This document shows, piece after piece, positions 12,275-24,410 of a DNA stretch of 64,000 nucleotides. A program made the position numbers and the translations under genes. The first letter of the stretch is position 1. Each line of letters opens with the position of its first letter. A model generated the notes under the pieces. That model was not told the DNA's origin and ran no database searches. It saw only the letters and a program-made list of their open reading frames with translations. The stretch is taken from the NCBI GenBank assembly GCA_020205615.1, contig CM035165.1:90644005-90708004 (forward strand), in the 5' to 3' direction. The DNA is from Panax quinquefolius. Its lineage: Eukaryota > Streptophyta > Magnoliopsida > Apiales > Araliaceae.

Positions 12275-12580
12275 GGGACAACTACTATTTGCGAAGGGGT
12301 AATTACTATTGATGAAGGTAATTACTATTGACGAAGGTAATTACTATTCACAAAGGTAATTACTATTCACAAAGGTAATTACTATTGACGAAGGTAAATA
12401 CTATTAACGAAGGTAAATACTATTGACGAAGGTAATTACTATTCACAAAGGTAATTACTATTCACAAAGGTAATTACTATTCACAAAGGTAATTACTATT
12501 GACGAAGGTAAATACTATTGATGAAAGTAATTACTATTCACAAAGGTAATTACTATTTACAAAGGTAATTACTATCGATT
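12275..12580. repeat. 18-bp tandem array upstream of the LTR TATA box (left LTR)
   Basis: About sixteen copies of an 18-bp unit (AAGGTAATTACTATTCAC and variants with TTGACG or AACG). In the element's own orientation the array lies about 140-440 bp upstream of the TATA box, in U3. A matching array is in the right LTR. It is not present in the LTRs of element 2. Confidence 0.9.
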
Positions 12581-13244
12581 TAAGGACTCTTAGATGATTT
12601 ATATATGGCCCCCCCCCATAAAATAATCAAACTTACCACAAACTTCTCATAATGCACTCTTTATATACATCAAGGATTGAATAAATATTACCACAAATTA
12701 TTTTATTTTTAATCAACACATATTTAATCTTTCAACAATTATTAATCATTTATAACTTGTCGCCTCAATTAATAATTTAATACTATAACATATTATATGT
12801 GATGATAATCGTGACAATAATTGAATCAATAATATAAGAGATATGATGCAACAACCATCGTGTAGTAATAATCGAGTATAGCTAAGTGACTTCTCACGTA
12901 AGCATCAATAATTAATACCGTGTGCTACTACGCAACCACACGACATCGCATTTTTTTACTAATGGGTAGTTCAACAGCTTTTGACAGAACACCTCTCGCC
13001 GTTATTTTTATAGAAAAATAATTTTGTCATTTTCTAACTACGACAATACTTCCGTTAGGGGTCCACTAATGATTGAGCCATCGCATTTAATATTCCCCGA
13101 CAAAAAGAATATTCCCCAAACTAAACGAAGCAAGTTTTATAAATATTACACACAACTATAACATTATATCAAATTTATTCCATAATATTCAAAAATAATA
13201 TTTATAAAAAATTCATCTTTATTTATAAAAGTTGGGGTCTTACA

Positions 13245-13256
13245 ACCTCCCTTCTT
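13245..13256 (-). other. Polypurine tract of element 1
   Basis: AAGAAGGGAGGT on the minus strand, directly next to the 3' LTR. Confidence 0.7.
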
Positions 13257-13669
13257 ATATGAAATTTCCTCGAAATTAGGGTACGCACTGATATGATAAA
13301 GAGGTGAGGATACCTTGAATACCTTTATCGTTAAAAATATTAAATTCATCTTCTAATCCCGCCAAAGATATTCATTAACAATTCATCTTTGCACTACAGC
13401 CAAAGATATACAAATCAGAAACCAATAATGCCGAGACGCAACTTAATAAATATATCACCAATTAATTATCCATGCACCATCGCCAAGGATATTCGTGTTT
13501 TCAATTACTATCATGATTATACCGAATATTCCTTGGTCATAATCATACCAAGTCTATCAATGCACTACTACCAAAGATGACTTTTTACCACATCCATGAA
13601 TTAATATTTCATTCATTGAGACTCAAAGACAATAATTAATCCATATCATCGAATCATCCCCACTAACTA

Positions 13670-13960
13670 TGTGCCAAGGATATTCATTAGTATCACGACC
13701 ACTTAATTATCCATGCATTACTACCAAAGATAATCATGTATTCATTTATTAGTAGTCACGACCACAAATTATCCATGCACTACTACCAAAGATAATCGTA
13801 GTATTCATTAGTATCACGACCACAAATTATCCATGCACTACGGCCAAAGATAATCGTGTATTCATTAGTATCACGACCACAAATTATCCATGCACTACGG
13901 GCCTAAGATAATCGTGTATTCAATTACGGTCATGATTATACCGAACAATCCGTGGTCATA
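13670..13960. repeat. Tandem repeat of about 57 bp near the 3' LTR of element 1
   Basis: Around five units, each with ATCACGACCACAAATTATCC, then ATGCACTAC and CAAAGATAATCGTG, lie between the coding remnants and the PPT. The homologous array in element 2 (29800-30215) is longer. Confidence 0.85.
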
Positions 13961-15639
13961 ATCATACCAAGTCCATCTATGCATGTGAGCCACAGATGAC
14001 TTTCAACATAATATAAGCATGAGGATCATGTCAATGATATAAAGAATCAATCAAATGAGATAAAGGATAAATATTAAACATTTATAATATAATTTATCCA
14101 GGATTCAAGAATATCCCCATGTTATCAATCACTTAATAATCTCATGATCTAATATCATTAATATTATAACAATATTTTAATCACTTCTTAAATTTATAAA
14201 CAATTTATCTCAATTGTTTACGCTTTACCATATAATGCATTTAATCATTCCAAAATGCCATACTCATAAGATATCATCACCAATTATCAAATCCTCATAA
14301 AAAAAAAAAAAATATGCATATACTCTATATAGATTTCTAGCCATATAAATCTTATTTTCAACTTTGTTACTTCACATAACATATTTAACTCATATGTTCA
14401 GAATTAAACTATTTTCATGAAAAATACCAAATCAGTCCCAAAAATATTTCTTTTCTGGGATTTAGCATAATATAGTCCCATAATGAAAATATATTTTTCT
14501 AAATTTTAAAATTTATTTACTATTTTTCAAAAATCAATTTCTAATTAATTCCTTAAGAAATTTGCTACCTCAAGTTTAACTCCAGAAATTCCCAAATCTT
14601 GGCAGGACCTTACACATGTTAATGTGAGCCTCAATTTAAATTTCATGGTCATCGGAAGTTGTAGAACTCCGGTTATAGCATTTTTCGTCGTAAAATCCTA
14701 AATATTGAAATGGTCATAACTTGCTTGCTCATTTTAAGTCGGAATGAGCTCATTTTTGGACACGACGTTTTTATACCATATACTTTTATGTCCCAAAAGG
14801 CCTGAATTTTTCTCACTAATTAAGTGGCCGAAACAGCCCTTACAAAAACGTGGCAGCAGCTTTTTGGACATTTTGAAGTTTTGACTCATTTGCTAAAATC
14901 AGTCCACACGAAAATCTACAACACCTTTTTCAATGATTCCACTTGGATTAGTTAGGTAACTCATAGATCTAACTCTAGGACTTGACCACACTCAAAAATT
15001 CAAAATATAATAGGAGATTTGGTCAATTGAATTTCATGTTACGTTTTTCACCAAAATCTGGTTTTTAACTCCTTGTGATTTTTAAGAAACTTTCATGTTT
15101 TCACATACTAACCAACATAACTCATCATAACACTTACTAATACCACGTATACCCATGATTTTCATTAGTCCAATGCTTTTATTATGACTTTCATCATAAA
15201 CCACGTAAACTGCTCATTTTAGTTGAAGAAATATTTGAGGGTTTAAGAAATGGGTTTTAGATCGGGGTCAATACTTAAATTCGATTTCACGCCTAAGTAG
15301 GCTAAGAAGTCTTCAAGAATACGCCAGAAATTTATTAATAATAGAAATATCATTCAAAATTGTGACTCTCATCCAAGACTTGGATAGTACGTCACATTGA
15401 TACCAACCGTGACTTCTATCCCTTAACCTAGATAGCACCTCACAATGATACCTATAAACTTGCCATCTTCATTCACGATGTCGCCTACGTAAAGTCCGCG
15501 CTTTTTTGCATTCCACACAAGGAAGTCAATAACTAAAGGTTCGGGGCTCTTTACTTATGGCTTGATATGACAATAATTGACTTTAGTAGTTTGGTTACTT
15601 GAATTCGCACAACAAAGTTGGTTATGAATATAAAAGCTA

Positions 15640-15905
15640 ACAACCTACATTTAAAAGCATGATGAGTAGTTAACCAATTGATTCCTAAAATCACATCAAA
15701 GGCAAGTATTTTCAAAAGATAAGATCGACAGTAACGTGAAAGTGTTTATTTGAATCAAACAAGATTTAAAAATAGTAGCGATAACGAAGGCTCCTACTAA
15801 CGAAGTTTCAACCAATAAGTCAAAGTCTAACTTCACGAGTCAAATTTAAACGTTGAACGCAAGCAAGAGAGATAAATAATGGGTAGAACCCAGATCTTAT
15901 AAGGT
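15640..15905 (-). pseudogene. Retroviral-type aspartic protease remnant of element 1
   Basis: On the minus strand the sequence around 15660-15720 reads FDVILGINWLTTHH, the typical C-terminal part of a plant Ty3/gypsy protease. The upstream active-site region (about 15880-15905) reads D-L-G-S where element 2 has D-T-G-S, so the catalytic threonine appears replaced. Frameshifts separate the two parts. Beyond it the sequence becomes non-coding and no RT follows. Confidence 0.5.
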
Positions 15906-15929
15906 ATAGACTTAGCAATTTATAATTAA

Positions 15930-16340
15930 CTAACCCGTGCTAACTTCGTTCGGTTTACTCGCTTTTTGAGAAGTCATGAAAATGCACTTCCTAAAACCAA
16001 CGACTTTGTTTTGTCCATATCCACCTTTTGTCGCCACCGTCCCCAAATTTAGACTTGACTTTGGTGCACAACAAAATTGAGCTAAATGACCTTCTCTTCT
16101 TGCAATTTCCACTTCTATTATCTTTGCCATGATTACCAATCAAGTGGTTACCATTCTTAGCATGATAATTTCCCCACGATGGTTATCATTGTTCGATAAT
16201 TGCTGCCACCAAAAAGATGATTATTATCGTATTGTTGGTCGTTACCTTTTGTTTCGAAATGAATCAACACTCTCATGTGCTTCATTGCTTATCTCAAAGA
16301 TTTTCAGATGTCATTCTCAAACACCGCCACAAAACAAGGG
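15930..16340 (-). pseudogene. Gag zinc-knuckle remnant of element 1
   Basis: The open stretch 16139-15930 contains REGHLAQFCCAPKSS and GGYGQNK. With the adjacent frame (NCKKR) this gives most of a CCHC zinc knuckle, the nucleic-acid binding motif at the C-terminus of Gag. It is preceded by Asn/His-rich sequence. It is broken by at least one frameshift. The same protein region in element 2 is at 27384-27764. Confidence 0.55.
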
Positions 16341-16486
16341 TTAATTAACATATCACATATTATCCCTATACTCTAACCGACCAATTAAATACCAAATAAA
16401 TTTAGGTAGGTCATACTAGCGAAGGAATTCCCTGCCCTCCCTCCTAGTTCTTATCTCAAGATCTTAGCTGTGGATCATATCCCTAA

Positions 16487-16498
16487 GCTCTAATACCA
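16487..16498 (-). other. Primer binding site of element 1 (initiator Met tRNA type)
   Basis: The minus strand reads TGGTATTAGAGC next to the 5' LTR. The usual plant initiator-Met PBS is TGGTATCAGAGC, one base different. Confidence 0.75.
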
Positions 16499-16502
16499 AC
16501 CG

Positions 16503-19247
16503 TGGACGCCCCCAAAATTAGGTATACGCCACCCATCTTGGGTCGCCACTTACATGGTACATAAATTCAAATACAAACTTAATTATACATACATCCGTCA
16601 GGTAACATACAACAATACATAAACCGAGAGTTCTAATAGAAATATTGTCATTTAGATAATATCCATACTCAAGGAGTCCTCATTACATTTATTGTAACAC
16701 TATTTAATGTAATAGTGAGGACTACTAATGCTATCTTCGGGACCATCACTCGTTCCCCGACTCGTCCCCAAATATATATTCTCATTTTCAAGAGAATAAT
16801 GTGAAAGAAAGGGTGAGCTCAACTAGCCCAAAGAAGAAATATTATAACTAAGATAATGCGTAATAAATTATCAATAGTCTTCAACAATGTTAAACCGATA
16901 AAATACAATAGACAACCGGTTTAACTGCAATGAATATGCAATCCATTAAAAGAGTCAAGTAGAAAATAAAGTCTACTATCTTTTAGGTTTTAAAAGGTTT
17001 TCATCAATTTTTATCACTAAGACTCGCTTTAATGAATAAACCACAATATTTAATCATCCCCGCATCATGGTCAAGGATTTTCATCAAATTATCAATGGTC
17101 ATGACTATACCGAATCACCCCTCGGTCATAATCATACCAAAACTATCCATCACAAGACATTATGTGCCACCGAGGACTTTTATCACATCATTTATAACAA
17201 GCCATGATTATACCGAATGATCTCTCGGTCATAATCATACTAAGTTCATCTATGCACGTAAGCCAAAGATAACATAATATAACATGAGGATGATGACAAT
17301 GACATAATAATTCAATAAAACAAGTTCATTTAATTAATTTATTCAGAATTATTAACGCCCAAATTGTCAACATGATAATCGCTTTTTGTAGAGTAAAATT
17401 CAAGAATGATCGCAGTAATATTTCCATGAAAAGATATTGGATGAAACGCAAAAATATAAAGGATATTCTACTAATTTCATAGAGTATAGAAGTCAAAGTT
17501 TTAACCAACCGGGTATAATAAAGAATGGAATAACAAAAGAAATCACCATGCATGCGATAGATCAGAGATGCAAAAGTTATTCCAATGTAATAATAAATAA
17601 CGGAACCAGTCCCACAAAACGCATGCATGTGATGTTCCAATGTAATAATAATAAAGATTTTAACCAGTCCTGTAAAACACATGCATGTGATGTTCCAATG
17701 TAATAATAATAAAGATTTTAACCAGTCCGTGTAAAACACATGCATAAGATGTTCCAATGTAATAATAGAAGAATGTCACCAAGTATAGGTAAACGCAGAT
17801 ACAAAAGTTATTCCAATAGAATAATAAGAATGGAATAATATAAGGATTTCACCAAGTATAGGTATTCCGCATATACAGTGTCATGTATATAGGTATGCCA
17901 CTTTTACAAAAGTTATTCCAATGTAATAATAAAGAATGGAATAATGTAAGTTCTCTTCATGAATAAGAAAGAATAACACCCCTTACGGTACAACAAATAA
18001 TATTCCCTACCTTAAATGAGTGAATATTGGAAAAGTGAAGTAGCAAAATACTTTTCTTTCTTTTCTCTATAGTTTCTCTCTCTGTAGTTTCAAAGTTGAA
18101 TTCATAAGAAATAATGAAGGAATGAGCTTTCTATTTATAGAAAAACCGAGGGTGGCTCTTGGTCTTAACGAAGGGTCAAAATGACTCTTCGTAATATCAA
18201 GAGACAACTACTATTTCATGAAGGGGTAATTAACCTGGAACAATCAAGAGGCGCTTAACTCTTGGTAATATCAAGGACAACTACTATTTGCGAAGGGGTA
18301 ATTACTTATTGATGAAGGTAATTACTATCGACGAAGGTAATTATTATTCACAAAGGTAATTACTATTCACAAAGGTAATTACTATCGACGAAGGTAAATA
18401 CTATTAACGAAGGTAAATACTATCGACGAAGGTAATTACTATTCACAAAGGTAATTACTATTCACAAAGGTAATTACTATTCACAAAGGTAATTACTATC
18501 GATTTAAGGTAAATACTATCGATTTAAAATAATTACTATTCACAAAGGTAATTACTATTTACAAAGGTAATTACTATCGATTTAAGGGACTCTTAGATGA
18601 TGACATATGCCCCCCCCCATAAAATAATCAAACTTACCACAAACTTCTCATAATGTACTCTTTATATACATCAAGGATGATGAATAAATATTACCACAAA
18701 TCATTTTATTTTTAATCAACACATATTTAATCTTTTAACAATTATTAATCATTTATAACTTGTCGCCTCAATTAATAATTTAATACTATAACATATTATA
18801 TGAGATGATATCGTGACAATAATTGAATCAATAATATAAGAGATATGATGCAACAATTATCGAGTAATAATTGAGTATAGCTAAGTGACTTCTCACGTAA
18901 GCATCAATAATCAATACCGTGTGCTACTATGCAACCACGCCAGACATCGCATTTTTTTACTACCGGTAGTTCAATGCTTTTGATGACCAGAATACTCTCC
19001 GCCGTTATTTTTATATAAAAATAATTTTGTCGCTTAACTACGACAATACTTACTCGCTAGGGGTCCACTAATGATTGAGCCGCCGCATTTAATATTCCCC
19101 GACAAAAAGAATATTCCCCGACCAAACGAAGCAAGTTTTATGAATATTACCCACAACTATAACATTATATCAAATTTATTCCATAATATTCAAAAATAAT
19201 ATTTATAAAAAAAATTCATCTTTATTTATAAAAGCTGGGGTCTTACA
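16503..19247 (-). repeat. 5' LTR of element 1
   Basis: 2745 bp, collinear with 10512-13244, including the TATA box (18132-18140) and the 18-bp array (18280-18570). It ends CTTACA, followed by the GATCC target duplication. Confidence 0.88.
18280..18570. repeat. 18-bp tandem array upstream of the LTR TATA box (right LTR)
   Basis: Same unit as 12275-12580. Copies here often read ATCGACG where the left LTR has ATTGACG, and two copies carry ATCGATTTAA instead of ATTCACAA. Confidence 0.9.
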
Positions 19248-20715
19248 GATCCCCCCGTCACCGATCCACCCACTATTTCTCCTCAGAATGACGAACCCCA
19301 AACTGATGAACCCATCGTTCCTGAAGAATCTCTCAGACCTCGTCGAAGGAAAAGAGCCGCCAAGAAATCTAAGTCCACCCAAATTTAAACAAATCCTCGA
19401 AAGCGATCCTAAACAGCCTGTAAGCAATTCCACAAGCAAACCCCTCATCCAACCCTAGTTCTGTACCTTCTGAATCGATTCCGATTAAGAGAAGCCTGCT
19501 TGACATACCTCTACACGATCGAGCGAAGGTCCTTCGTGCTAAAAAGCTGAGGACAAAGATTACTCCAATGACTGCCGAGGAGCTCCGAGTTCCATCATCT
19601 TCGACTGACATTCCCCCAATAGTCCCAACAGAAATTCAAGTGCGTGATGATGAATCGGTCGAATCTATCCTCGCCCTATCTAGGAAAAGGAAACAACCAT
19701 CGACGCCCATCCCAGTTCATCCTCCGCTCCCTCACCACCCACTTAACCTAATCCTGCTCGATCTCCCTCCCGAAAAAATATATATACTGGATCCGCCATT
19801 AACTCGCGATAGCATCAGCTCAGGCTCTCTCCTCCTGACATACCAACTCTCAATTTCAAAGATGATGCTATGGCCTTTTCCAACCATGTGGCCTCGATTT
19901 AATGCCAACTTTCCTTTTCAACTGCTTTGACACTTTTTCGTCTGTGAGACCGATGACCATCGGCTTGGGGAACAGCTTCAACGGGGACTTGCTTAACGAA
20001 GGCATGAGCTATCCGCGAAGGTAAATGGTTCTCTTTAATTTCAGATTTATCTTTATACTTATACGCTTGAAACCGATCAAATGATGCCGGACACGCGTAG
20101 GTGAATGTTGTGTTCTGGACGCTCAAGGCCCAAGGTCTATCAAGTCGAAACCAAGAAGAGGCAATGAAAAAGGAGAATGCCATCCTCAAGTCTCGCTCGC
20201 TCGAGAAAGGACTCAACGTGAGAGCGCTTCTTCACACAAATGAAGGTCTTCTTGGAAAGAGTTGGCCCAATCCAAAGGAGATGTGAAGACATCCAATGAA
20301 GAATCAAATCAACTAAAACACAATATGAGGAGATCGCCAAGATGAACGCTGATTTGGTTCAGAGGAGGAAATAAGGATGGAGAAGGTCAAAGAGTTAAAG
20401 GTCGATGCTAAGATTTTGACTAAAACGATCCAAAATCTAGAGCTAGCGTAAACTCGCCATCCGAATAAGCGCCGAAGCTTGAAGAAGAAACCGAGAACTC
20501 AAGGCTCTTCGGGACCTTGGGCCTCCTTTCGACCGATGATCTTCTAAGCAGATCTGTGAAGAGTATCGGACAACGGATGAAATTAACGGAGAGATCATGA
20601 AGATATATCCCGAAGCTATGAGCTCACGAGTCGTGGCAAGGAGAAGTTGATTACGCCTAACGTGGACCCAACTTTTGCTCGACTCTTCGGATGGCGAGGA
20701 TGATGCATGTAAGTG
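19248..20715 (+). pseudogene. Antisense ORF of the Tat-type element, C-terminal part
   Basis: Continuation of the antisense coding region after element 1. It starts with Pro/Glu-rich sequence (VTDPPTISPQNDEPQ-like), has a basic patch (RRRKRAAKKSK, near 19340-19375), an acidic and Ser/Pro-rich linker (19568-19760), and then from about 20140 a Glu/Lys/Leu-rich stretch that looks like a coiled coil. It ends near 20715 in a short acidic tail. Multiple frameshifts are present. Function unknown; the basic and coiled-coil parts suggest a nucleic-acid binding, oligomerising protein, but this is inference. Confidence 0.5.
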
Positions 20716-21079
20716 AATACTCTTGTTTTCCCGGATTTTATTTAAGAATATTTATGAAAATTTCTGTTATTTTACTTTCTTTAATTTATAGGATTTGTGT
20801 AAAAATTTTCTAATTTTGTAGTCAAATTAAATATTAATGAAATGTGGTCTCATTCCTTATGACTTCGGTGCATTTACTTTCTGCCAATACTTCAATATTA
20901 ATTCAACTGGAAAAATGCACAAACTCTTTCATGGACTCAACTCGAACTGTTAATTAACAACTAAGCATGTCATATAACAGATAAGATGAAGTTAGGGAAT
21001 GAGGCATTCCGAACTCAACACTTAGAAAAAATTTAGGTAATAAAGTAAAGGGATACTTATTAGTTATCAAGTGTGAGAT

Positions 21080-21990
21080 GATTCCGCTTCATTGGGAATT
21101 TGTTTACCCTGTAAGGCCTAACAAAACTAAAAGATGACCTTTGCCTACCACGAAGGGGTCCGACGAAGTCTAAAGAACGACAGTTGTCTACCACGAAGGG
21201 CCTGACAAGGTCTGAAGGACAACGCTTGCCTACCACGAAGGGCCTGACAAGGTTTAAATGTCGATAATTGCCTACCACGCAGGGCTCGACAACGTCTTAA
21301 GGATGACACTTGCTTACCACCACGAAGGGCCCGATAAGGTCTAAATGTCGATTTATCGCCTACCACGCAGGCTCTCGACAACGTCTTAAGGATGACACTT
21401 GCCTACCACGTAAGGGCCCGATAAGGTCTAAATGTCGACGATCGCTTACCACGCAGGTATTCGACAACGTCTTAAGGATGACACTCGCTACCGCGAAGGG
21501 CCCGAAAAGGTCTCAAGAACAACGCTGCCTACCATTTAAGGGGCTCGACAAGGTCTAAATGTCGACAATCGCTTACCACCACGCAGGTATTCGATAACGT
21601 CTTAAGGATGACACTTGCCTACCACAAAGGGCCCGACAAGGTCTAAATGTCGATTTATTCGCTTACCACGCAGGCTCTCGACAACGCTTTTTGGATGACA
21701 CTTGCCCACCACCACGAAGGGCCCGACAAGGTCTAAATGTCGACAATTGCCTACCACGTAGGCCCGATAACGTTTTAAGGATGACACTTGCTTACCACGG
21801 AGGGCCCGACAAGGTCTAAATGTCGACAATTCGCTTACCACGCAGGCTCGACCGATAACGTTTTAAGGATGACACTTGCTTACCACGTAAGGGCCCGATA
21901 AGGTCTAAATGTCGATAATTGCCTACCACGCAAAGGCCCGATAACGCTCTTAAGGATGGCGTTTGCCTACCACGAAGGGCCTAACAAACC
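21080..21990. repeat. Tandem array of a 43-bp monomer in the Tat-type element
   Basis: About twenty copies of a monomer of about 43 bp starting CCTACCACGAAGGGCC. Two monomer types alternate, one with GACAAGGTCTAAATGTCGA and one with GACAACGTCTTAAGGATGA, giving a higher-order unit of about 86 bp. The array lies between the antisense ORF and integrase. It shows many small indels, mostly at the ACGCAGG/ACGAAGG junction. No reading frame runs through it. Confidence 0.9.
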
Positions 21991-22170
21991 CATAAGGTCC
22001 ACCTGCCATTAAGGCTACCATCGAATGGTCAGCGAGTCCCCCCGAACCTCCTTACACCACTAAACTGATCAGCAACGAAGATAAGATTTGTTTGAGAGAC
22101 CAAAAAAAAAAGGAACTTTTATTGATGATGACGTGAATATTTACAGACTTCCAATGTACTGACATCATTT

Positions 22171-22420
22171 TTACTGAAAGTACTTCCTAAGCCTGCCAAC
22201 GTGCCAAGTATTTTTAATTGCTGACCCGTCCAATGCCTTCAACCGATAAGTCCCCGCTTCGCAGACTTCGGTTGATTTCATATACGGTCCTTCTCGGTTT
22301 GGCATCAACTTTCCTGATTCTCGAGGTGTAGATGCTTCACTTCTTTGAGGACAAAATCCCCTACTTCGAATCTGCAATACTTTACCCCCTTATTATAATG
22401 TTTGGCCACTCTTCGCTGAT
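22171..22420 (-). pseudogene. Integrase C-terminal domain of the Tat-type element
   Basis: The minus strand at 22377-22171 reads RSEASTPRESGKLMPN, a variant of WEGPY (REGPY), GTYRLKALDG and a terminal HVGRLRKYFQ. This is the SH3-like C-terminal region of Ty3/gypsy integrases of this clade and marks the end of pol. Frameshifts separate it from the core. Confidence 0.75.
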
Positions 22421-23417
22421 AGGCTGCCAATTTGATTAAGGTTGTTTCTCTGACTTCTTCAAGCAAATCAAGATTGGCCTTCAACCCTTCTTCATTGTAG
22501 ATCTCTTTGAATTGACTAACTCAAGACTTGAGATCCAATTTCAATCGGGACTAAGGCATCGCATTATAGGCCACCGAAAGGTGAACCCCGTCAGTAGTCC
22601 TCTAATAGTTCGATAAGCCCATAACACGCTAAGTAGCTCTTCCGCCATCTCGCCTTAGCTTCATTCCAATCAAGGCTTGATCCCATTCAGCAGCCGCTTT
22701 TGTTGGTCACTTCAACTTGTCCGCTTGATCGAGGATGAGCCATCAAGTCTTTCCGTCGGCCGGATCCCCGCTTCTTTCAAAATGTTTCAAGTTTCGCTCC
22801 CACAAACTAACGCCCATTGTCCGATATTACCACCTTAGGAATTCAAAACGAAATACTACCGATTCTTTTCAAAATTTCAAGCATTCATGTTCGTTATTAA
22901 CCTAAGTGGCTTTGCTTCTACCCATTTGGTCATATAGTCGATGGCAACTATAACAAAACCGACTTGACCTTTTGCTTTTTGAGAAGATGACCAAAGATAT
23001 CAACCCCCAAACAAATAAGGGTATAAGAGATAAGATCGAGTATAGCTCTTCCGTGGTCGATGTGGTATGGACCGCTGAGTTGACACTTCGCACTTCTCGA
23101 CGATTCGGCCGCTTCCTGAAGATGGTAGGCCAGTAGTATCCCTGACGAAGTACTTTGTAGGCTAATGACTTAGCAGCCATATGGTCGCCACAGATGCCTT
23201 CATGTACCTCTTGGAGAGCATATTCAGCTTCAGATGGAGTCAAACATTTCAGTAGTGGAGACAAGAAAGCCCTTAGGAAAAGATCCCCATCAATCAGAAC
23301 AAAATTAGCACTCTTGTACTTGATTTTCTTGGCTAGCATCCTATCTGATGGTAAAACACCATCTGTCAGATACTCCAGATATGGGGTCAACCAGCAGTTG
23401 GTTCGGTAAATGTACAT
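22421..23417 (-). pseudogene. Integrase zinc-binding and catalytic core region of the Tat-type element
   Basis: The open stretch 23417-22902 reads LTPYLEYLTDGVLPSD, EAEYALQEVHEGICGDH and AAKSLAYKVLRQGYYWPT, which is the H2C2 zinc-binding domain and its lead-in. It shifts frame before the catalytic core. Core-like sequence continues to about 22421 in several frames. Integrase inserts the reverse-transcribed copy into host DNA; this copy cannot encode it intact. Confidence 0.75.
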
Positions 23418-23419
23418 TA

Positions 23420-24410
23420 CCGATTCATGATGAACACTAGGATGTTGTAAAATTTCTAAGTAAACTGACCCCTCAATGACGTTAACATCTGTAGTGGCTA
23501 ATTTGGAGAGTGTATCAGCAATGGAATTGTTATTACGCCGACTCTCAAACTCGTAGGATTAGAAATATTGAAGTCGTTCTTTCAATTATGCCAAATACTT
23601 GATCATTCTTGGGCCTCGAAGCTTCAGACTTCTAGAGAATTGCTTAACGACTAACCGAGAATCATCAAGATGACTATTCTCTCGCACTTCAAGACTCTTT
23701 GCTAGTCATAACCTCGCGTTTCATACTCATACTTCTTTGTTTTTTCGCTTTTAAATCAAATCGATGGCTCATTGATTTTGAATCCTCCGGACTCGCCGTA
23801 ATAATCCTCGATCCATCGACGTCCGTAGTAGAAGACCCATCTCGCATACAACGCCCATTTAACTCTCGTCAAGAATCGCAACTACTCACGATCCTTTCAC
23901 CGCCACAACTTCATCACTTTAGAAAACGAGCATTCAACTACAAAATCAGCCAAGGCTTGCCTTTGATGGCGTGTTCAGGATGATATTCAATGAAAAATTG
24001 GGACAACTCCATCGTCCACGCAATTTAATCTCCCCGATACCTCGTGTTTGCCCATAATCTTCTTCAAAGGTCGATCTCAGGTATATTATTACCAATCTAC
24101 CCTGGAAGTATTGCCTAAGCTTTCGACTAGCAATTATTAAAGAAAAGGCAAACTTTTCAATGTTTGGGTACATTGTTTCAGCATCCCGAAGGACATGGCT
24201 TACATAATAAACCGGGTGCTACTTACCCCCAACTTCACGCACCAAAACTGCTCCTACTGCCAACGAACTAGCTGCTAAGTACAAATATAGAGGCTCAGCA
24301 GGAGCGGGCTTCACCAACAAAGGCACTGAAGATAAGTAGGACTTGATGCTCGAAGGCGCCCTCACACTTCAAGTCCATTGGAACGCCTTTGCATTCTTTT
24401 GGCCCTTTCA
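23420..24410 (-). pseudogene. RNase H region of the Tat-type element
   Basis: The minus strand at 24173-23946 reads MYPNIEKFAFSLIIASRKLRQYFQ, a typical RNase H lead-in of the plant Tat clade, followed by a second RNase H-like stretch toward 23430. It is interrupted by frameshifts. Confidence 0.65.

Larger units (their letters stand above)
10512..13244 (-). repeat. 3' LTR of element 1
   Basis: 2733 bp. On the minus strand it contains an 18-bp repeat array, then a TATA box (CTATAAATA, 12131-12139), then several copies of a unit of about 57 bp with CATGCATG (11550-11760), then pieces repeating ATTATGACC motifs. It ends in a segment shared with other families (CACCCAAGATGGGTGA-type sequence near 10540). 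It is close to identical to 16503-19247, so the insertion is recent. Confidence 0.88.
10512..19247 (-). mobile_element. Element 1: non-autonomous gag-protease LTR retrotransposon
   Basis: Two nearly identical LTRs (10512-13244 and 16503-19247; plus-strand ends TGTGACG / CTTACA) are flanked by GATCC (10507-10511 and 19248-19252). A Met-tRNA type PBS lies on the minus strand inside the right LTR (16487-16498, TGGTATTAGAGC) and a PPT lies beside the left LTR (13245-13256). The internal region is only 3.26 kb. It holds a gag zinc-knuckle remnant and a protease tail but no recognisable RT, RNase H or integrase. It is inserted in the antisense ORF of the Tat-type element. It would need pol proteins from a related autonomous element. 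Confidence 0.9.

Noticed and set aside
10512..19247. Idea that the 10512-13244 / 16503-19247 pair is a segmental duplication
   Set aside because: TG...CA ends, GATCC target duplication, PBS and PPT at the correct inner borders show LTRs of one element.
21080..21990. CRISPR-like look of regularly spaced repeats
   Set aside because: The monomers are contiguous with no unique spacers, in a plant retrotransposon. It is a tandem repeat.
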